This document shows, in pieces, positions 14,620-18,458 of a stretch of DNA of 18,458 nucleotides. Location of the stretch: positions 1 through 18,458 of the forward strand of contig CACPCY010000012.1 in the NCBI GenBank assembly GCA_902632575.1. The letters run 5' to 3'. Position 1 is the stretch's first letter, and each line of letters begins with the position of its first letter. The stretch comes from an uncultured Alphaproteobacteria bacterium. Lineage in GTDB: Bacteria; Pseudomonadota; Alphaproteobacteria; HIMB59. A program made the position numbers and the translations under genes. The notes beneath the pieces are model-generated. The model was given only the letters and a program-made list of their open reading frames with translations. It was not told the DNA's origin and did not search any database.

Positions 14620-16356
14620 ATGAGTTCTTTGTCATTAGATTCTAGTAAATTAAAATCTTTATTTGGGGCCTACTATGACAGAAGGATGATACGTATTCTT
14701 CTTTTAGGAATAATAAGTGGTTTTCCTTGGGTATTAATTGCAAGTGCGCTTTCTCTATGGTTAAAAGAAGAGGGCCTAAGTAGAAGCACAATAGGTTGGG
14801 CTGGACTTATTTTTGGAGTTTACGCTTTTAACTTTTTATGGGCACCCATAATTGATCGATTGAGACTACCTTTTTTGACAAATAAAGTAGGTCATAGAAA
14901 ATCAATAATTTTATTGATGCAAACTGTTATTTTAGTTTGTCTTGTTATATGGAGCGCCTTAGAGCCAACACAAAACTTAGCTTTGATTATTGGAGTTGGG
15001 TTAGCTATAGCTATTTCATCTGCAACTCAAGACATAACAATTGACGCTCTAAGAATTGAACAAATAAAAAGGAATGAAACCTCAAGTATGGCTGCAGGAG
15101 CAGCTATGGCTGTTGTTGGATGGTGGACTGGTTTTAAACTTGGAGGTTTTATTTGTTTAGAAATTGCTGAAATTTTACAAAATTATGGAGTTAACAATTA
15201 TTGGCAAGTAACGTTTATTTTTTTAATGGCCTTAATTCTATTATGTAACATAGGGTTATTATTTATACCTGAGTCTAATAAAGAAAGATTTGAAAGAATA
15301 ATAAGCACAGATCAGTCAAGTATTAACCCAGTAAGCATTGCTAAAGCTGCATACTTGTTTTTCACAGTTAGTATTTTATGTTTTTTAATCGGATATTTTT
15401 TTGATAAGTCAATATTCAGATACAGTGTAATTCATTTATTTACTCTCACAATTCTATTTGTATCTGCATATTTTTGTATTAACAAATTTGAAGGTAAAAA
15501 TGTTGCTTTATCAACGATAATTATCTTGATGGGATTATGGTATTACGCGATCACGTGGTTCGTTTTTGTTCCTGAATTGGACTATTTTATAAAATCGGGT
15601 TTTTATTATACTTCAACGATTTTATCAATGACTTTAATTCCTATTGGTATAATTAGTTTTCTTTTTTTAACTCTAAATCAAAATTATGGAAATAGAAAAA
15701 CACTCATGCATACTGTTTACTATGTTAACAATGTCGTTGCTAACCCACTAAATAGTTTTTTTAATAATAATGGAGTTAAAATAGGTATTTCTATTCTTGC
15801 TTTTGTATTTTTATTCAAAATAGGTGAGGCTTTTCTGGGAAGAATGAGTTTGGTATTTTATAAGGAAATTGGTTTTTCTAAGGGTGATATAGCAATATTT
15901 TCAAAAGCATTAGGCTGGATTACAACCATTGTATTTACGCTTATTGGTGGAGCTATAGCAATGAGATCTGGTATTTTTAAAACATTAATTGTGGCAGGTA
16001 TTGCAATGGCCGGTACAAATATTTTATTTTCAGTGCTAGCTTGGGTAGGACCATCGAAAACTCTTTTTGCTTTTGCGGTAATATTAGATGACTTAGCAGC
16101 AGCATTTGCAACAGTTGCATTTGTTGCATTTATATCTCTTTTAGTTGATCGTAGTTTTACTGCTACTCAATATGCTTTATTAGCCTCTGTTGGAACAGCA
16201 GGAAGAACTTTACTAGCTTCTTCTTCTGGAGCATTAGTTGATGGGTTAGGGGGTAACTGGGGATTATTTTTCATCATTACAGCTTTAATGGTAGTTCCCT
16301 CTTTAATTTGTCTTTTATTAATTAAAAATAAAATTAAATTTAATAAAACTAGTTAA
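14620..16356 (+). CDS. MFS transporter, AmpG-like (muropeptide permease family)
   Basis: AmpG proteins import anhydro-muropeptides released from peptidoglycan so that the cell can recycle them. The 578-residue product opens with the family pattern: LLLGIISGFPWVLIASALSL (27-46), WLKEEGLSRSTIGW (47-60), FLWAPIIDR (72-80), and the signature SATQDITIDALR (134-145). The C-terminal half (about 385-572) resumes the usual MFS helices. It is longer than E. coli AmpG (491). The excess lies between the halves: residues about 240-355 hold four further hydrophobic segments, suggesting about 16 membrane helices in total. The substrate is inferred from family likeness only; AmpG-like paralogues may carry other solutes. 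Its last 8 nt overlap the convergent IalB-family gene. Confidence 0.8.
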   Translation: MSSLSLDSSKLKSLFGAYYDRRMIRILLLGIISGFPWVLIASALSLWLKEEGLSRSTIGWAGLIFGVYAFNFLWAPIIDRLRLPFLTNKVGHRKSIILLMQTVILVCLVIWSALEPTQNLALIIGVGLAIAISSATQDITIDALRIEQIKRNETSSMAAGAAMAVVGWWTGFKLGGFICLEIAEILQNYGVNNYWQVTFIFLMALILLCNIGLLFIPESNKERFERIISTDQSSINPVSIAKAAYLFFTVSILCFLIGYFFDKSIFRYSVIHLFTLTILFVSAYFCINKFEGKNVALSTIIILMGLWYYAITWFVFVPELDYFIKSGFYYTSTILSMTLIPIGIISFLFLTLNQNYGNRKTLMHTVYYVNNVVANPLNSFFNNNGVKIGISILAFVFLFKIGEAFLGRMSLVFYKEIGFSKGDIAIFSKALGWITTIVFTLIGGAIAMRSGIFKTLIVAGIAMAGTNILFSVLAWVGPSKTLFAFAVILDDLAAAFATVAFVAFISLLVDRSFTATQYALLASVGTAGRTLLASSSGALVDGLGGNWGLFFIITALMVVPSLICLLLIKNKIKFNKTS

Positions 16357-16852
16357 TCAGTGCTGAAGACAATTTATTATAACCAGCCGTAAAACCAGAT
16401 AATGAATACGTAATAGTCGCCTGTCTGTTATCTAATAATAGTATTTTTAGATTAACTTGATTTCCAGCTTTGAAAAAATTAACAAAATTTTCTCCAATTA
16501 TTTCTGCAACAAAACAGGCACTTTGGTTACAGAACGCATAATCTAATTCCAAAGGGTCCTTGTCATCAATTTGTAAAGAAACTGGGCTCTTTAGATTTAC
16601 AGCATGTGGAAAAGCTATTTGCATTTGAGTTAAATTTTCAGGATTTATAGTAATTGACAAATAGCTCACAACCTCCTCTGTATTTGGATCAAATACTAAT
16701 TCTCTTAATTCACAGATTTTTTGTTTTTGCTCCTCAACACAAGTAAATTGCCAAGCATCAAAATTTTCTTGCTCTAAAATATGCTCATCAGCAAATAAAG
16801 TTCCTATTAATACAAAATAAGTGAGTATTATTCTCATAAAAAAAGCATACAT
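16349..16852 (-). CDS. Secreted protein of the IalB (invasion-associated locus B) family
   Basis: A small exported protein resembling the IalB family, which is common in alphaproteobacteria including free-living ones; its biochemical role is not known. From the ATG at 16852 it has 167 residues. An internal ATG at 16837 gives a cleaner signal peptide (MRIILTYFVLIGTLFA, cut before Asp) and 162 residues, so either start is possible. The mature part shows the family pattern: an aromatic-rich AWQFTC near the start, a second Cys in KICELREL, FPHAVNLKSPVSLQID, a paired-cysteine CNQSAC, FFKAGNQVNLKI, and the closing SLSGFTAGYNKL. Four cysteines suggest two periplasmic disulfides. Weak sequence conservation makes this a pattern-based call. 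It is last in a minus-strand run after the phosphoesterase. Confidence 0.7.
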   Translation of the reverse strand: MYAFFMRIILTYFVLIGTLFADEHILEQENFDAWQFTCVEEQKQKICELRELVFDPNTEEVVSYLSITINPENLTQMQIAFPHAVNLKSPVSLQIDDKDPLELDYAFCNQSACFVAEIIGENFVNFFKAGNQVNLKILLLDNRQATITYSLSGFTAGYNKLSSALIN

Positions 16853-16885
16853 AATGTTAAATATTATCCAATAAGGAAATTTATA

Positions 16886-17941
16886 CTATTTTAATTTGAA
16901 ATGAATAATTTCGTTATTAGATCCTATTCTCATTTTTGGACCCCAAGTGGCTGATCCTGAGCTTACGTACAAATGGTTGTTATTGTTTTTGTAAAGACCA
17001 TAATTTTGTGGAAATTGAAGTTTTACTATTAAATTAAATGGAAAAATTTGACCATTGTGTGTATGACCCGAAAGCATTAAATTGGCTTTATATGAAGCTT
17101 TTTTCCAAATTGATGGTTTATGAACTATCAAAAGGTTGAATAAGTTTTCTTTAGAGAGTTTATCTACGTATTCCATTTTAGATTTATTAGAAATGTTATC
17201 AGAGAGGCCAATTAAATTTATTTCATCCAATTGTATTGACTCATTATTTAAGATTTTTATTCCAACTTTATATAATTCATCAAGATGTTTTTTAAAATTT
17301 TGGACATAATATTCGTGATTTCCTGTTACAAAAAAAATAGGTTTATTTATTTTCTTAAATTCGTGAAGGTCGGAAATTTTAAATGCACTACTATCAATTA
17401 AGTCACCACCGATTACTAAGAAACTAAAATCTAATTCAACGATTTTAGAAACTAATTTTTTTAGTGATAATGGATCATTTGAACCAATGTGAACATCACT
17501 GATAAAAATAAATTTAATACTTTTACTAATATATTTCGACTCTATAGATAGTTTTTTAATTTTAAGTTTTTTGGAATTTACATATCCATAAATAATTACA
17601 GGTATTTGAAAAGTAAAAAACAGAAGTGCTAAATGAAAATCAATTAATATTTGTACATAGCTAATTATTATAAGAGGTAAAATAATAAAAAAAGATACTG
17701 TTCCAACTCCTATTCCCTCATAAACAAAAAACTTGATAATTTTATTAGTAGTTTTTGATCTAAAATAATATAAACAAATTCCGAAAACTATAGTAGTGCC
17801 CAACAGGGCTTCAAATAATGAAGTTGGCTTACCTAGCCAAGTTGACAAAATATCAAACGGAAAAATAAAAATAAGATATGAAAATACAAATAAAATTATA
17901 TAAGAAATCAATGCATTAATTATTTTTTGGACTTTTATCAA
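16886..17941 (-). CDS. Membrane-anchored calcineurin-like metallophosphoesterase (YkuE/YaeI type)
   Basis: It is predicted to hydrolyse a phosphoester at the membrane; relatives include lipid pyrophosphohydrolases and phosphodiesterases. Of 351 residues, the first 130 or so hold four hydrophobic segments (about 10-30, 44-59, 78-100 and 101-120). The catalytic domain follows with all metal motifs in order: DVH (Asp149, His151), GGD (Asp180), GNHE (Asn208, His209), His264 in IVHKP, and GHTHNGQ (His283, His285). The start is TTG at 17941, inside the end of the EamA gene (26-nt overlap). A TAA four codons upstream leaves only ATT or TTG as initiators, and no Met occurs until far into the catalytic domain. 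Whether the active site faces cytoplasm or periplasm is not decided by the sequence. Confidence 0.85.
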   Translation of the reverse strand: MIKVQKIINALISYIILFVFSYLIFIFPFDILSTWLGKPTSLFEALLGTTIVFGICLYYFRSKTTNKIIKFFVYEGIGVGTVSFFIILPLIIISYVQILIDFHLALLFFTFQIPVIIYGYVNSKKLKIKKLSIESKYISKSIKFIFISDVHIGSNDPLSLKKLVSKIVELDFSFLVIGGDLIDSSAFKISDLHEFKKINKPIFFVTGNHEYYVQNFKKHLDELYKVGIKILNNESIQLDEINLIGLSDNISNKSKMEYVDKLSKENLFNLLIVHKPSIWKKASYKANLMLSGHTHNGQIFPFNLIVKLQFPQNYGLYKNNNNHLYVSSGSATWGPKMRIGSNNEIIHFKLK

Positions 17942-18458
17942 AATAAAAAAGTATTACTCCTGCCGATATGACTATTAGTATCCCTATATAATTATATAAT
18001 GTTGGTAACTGTTTAAAAACAAAGTAGCCTAAAATAACACCAAAAATTATTTGAACATAACTCGTTAAACCAAATACAGAAGCAGGAAGAGTTTGGGATC
18101 CATAAATTACTGCACTGATACCAAGGCCTGCAAATATACCACCAAGTAAAGAGAGTGATAAATCCCTAATTGGCATAAACTCAAATTGAAATTTTATAGA
18201 AAAAATAAAAATTATAACACTTACAACCATACTGAAAAATGATGCAGAATATGATGATGTTAAGTGATTATATTTTCTTGTAATCAGGTGGGTAATAGCC
18301 ATACAAAAAGCACCCAAAAAAACAAAAAAAACTCCAAGGAATGAAACTACTTTAGTGCCAAATGGTTCTGCAGAAATAACTACACCCAAAAAACCTATTA
18401 AAATAGCTAAAACCCTTATTATATTAATATTATCGCTTAAGAAAAAATGAGACAAAAC
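17916..18458 (-). CDS. EamA-family (DMT superfamily) transporter, C-terminal part; 5' end outside the window
   Basis: This is the last 180 residues of a ten-helix drug/metabolite exporter. The visible part begins in the end of the first EamA repeat (SHFFLSDNINIIRVLAILIGFLGVVI, where relatives have the LGERL segment and a helix). It then covers the whole second repeat: about five hydrophobic segments including GGIFAGLGISAVIYGSQTLPA and the LPTLYNYIGILIVISAGVIL end. The frame is open to the window edge, so roughly 100 N-terminal residues are missing. A TTG at 18455 is not the real start because conserved sequence precedes it in frame. The substrate is unknown. The end overlaps the phosphoesterase gene by 26 nt, indicating co-transcription. 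Confidence 0.85.
   Translation of the reverse strand, partial: VLSHFFLSDNINIIRVLAILIGFLGVVISAEPFGTKVVSFLGVFFVFLGAFCMAITHLITRKYNHLTSSYSASFFSMVVSVIIFIFSIKFQFEFMPIRDLSLSLLGGIFAGLGISAVIYGSQTLPASVFGLTSYVQIIFGVILGYFVFKQLPTLYNYIGILIVISAGVILFYFDKSPKNN

Noticed and set aside
18453..18455. TTG as the true start of the EamA gene
   Set aside because: The frame is open to the window edge and the part present lacks the first repeat of a ten-helix transporter, so the start must lie outside.
1..18458. Mobile element, CRISPR array, tRNA, rRNA, toxin-antitoxin or defence island
   Set aside because: No direct-repeat arrays, terminal inverted repeats, transposase or integrase motifs, or tRNA-like folds were seen; nearly every base is explained by housekeeping genes and short gaps.

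Overview
The window is a gene-dense, AT-rich stretch (roughly 30% GC by eye) of a Gram-negative alphaproteobacterial chromosome. Three things point this way: the order rpmH-rnpA-yidD-yidC-engB-HAD-dapD-dapE; the block SRP RNA-dnaX-ybaB-recR followed by def-fmt-truA; and single genes such as a CycM-type anchored cytochrome c, an IalB-family secreted protein and KdsB (LPS Kdo activation). Tiny intergenic gaps, many overlapping genes and Lys/Asn/Ile-rich proteins suggest a streamlined free-living lineage of the SAR11 (Pelagibacterales) or HIMB59 type. That placement is an inference and was not tested.

Layout. 1-286 (minus): start of panC, running off the left edge. 360-3318 (plus): rpmH, rnpA, yidD, yidC and engB, a ribosome, RNase P and membrane-insertion operon. 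3362-6521 (plus): a HAD nucleotidase, dapD, dapE and a peroxiredoxin, tightly spaced. 6507-9724 (minus): def, fmt and truA (protein N-terminus and tRNA maturation) with a GT4 glycosyltransferase at the end. 9796-12416 (minus): the small SRP RNA gene (ffs), then dnaX, ybaB and recR. 12454-14003 (minus): kdsB then pheA. 14064-16356 (plus): cytochrome c and an AmpG-like MFS transporter. 16349-18458 (minus): an EamA transporter (5' end outside the window), a membrane metallophosphoesterase and an IalB-family protein.

Most of the window is conserved housekeeping. I found no mobile element, CRISPR array, tRNA, rRNA or defence system. The points worth a second look concern expression: a glycosyltransferase whose conserved N-terminus can only be recovered by starting at an ATT codon behind a good Shine-Dalgarno; a ten-A run in dnaX placed so that a -1 slip would end the protein one codon later, at gamma-subunit length; an SRP RNA gene with a well-formed extended -10 promoter that runs to 13 nt before the dnaX ATG; and two convergent gene pairs that overlap tail to tail and leave no room for terminators.
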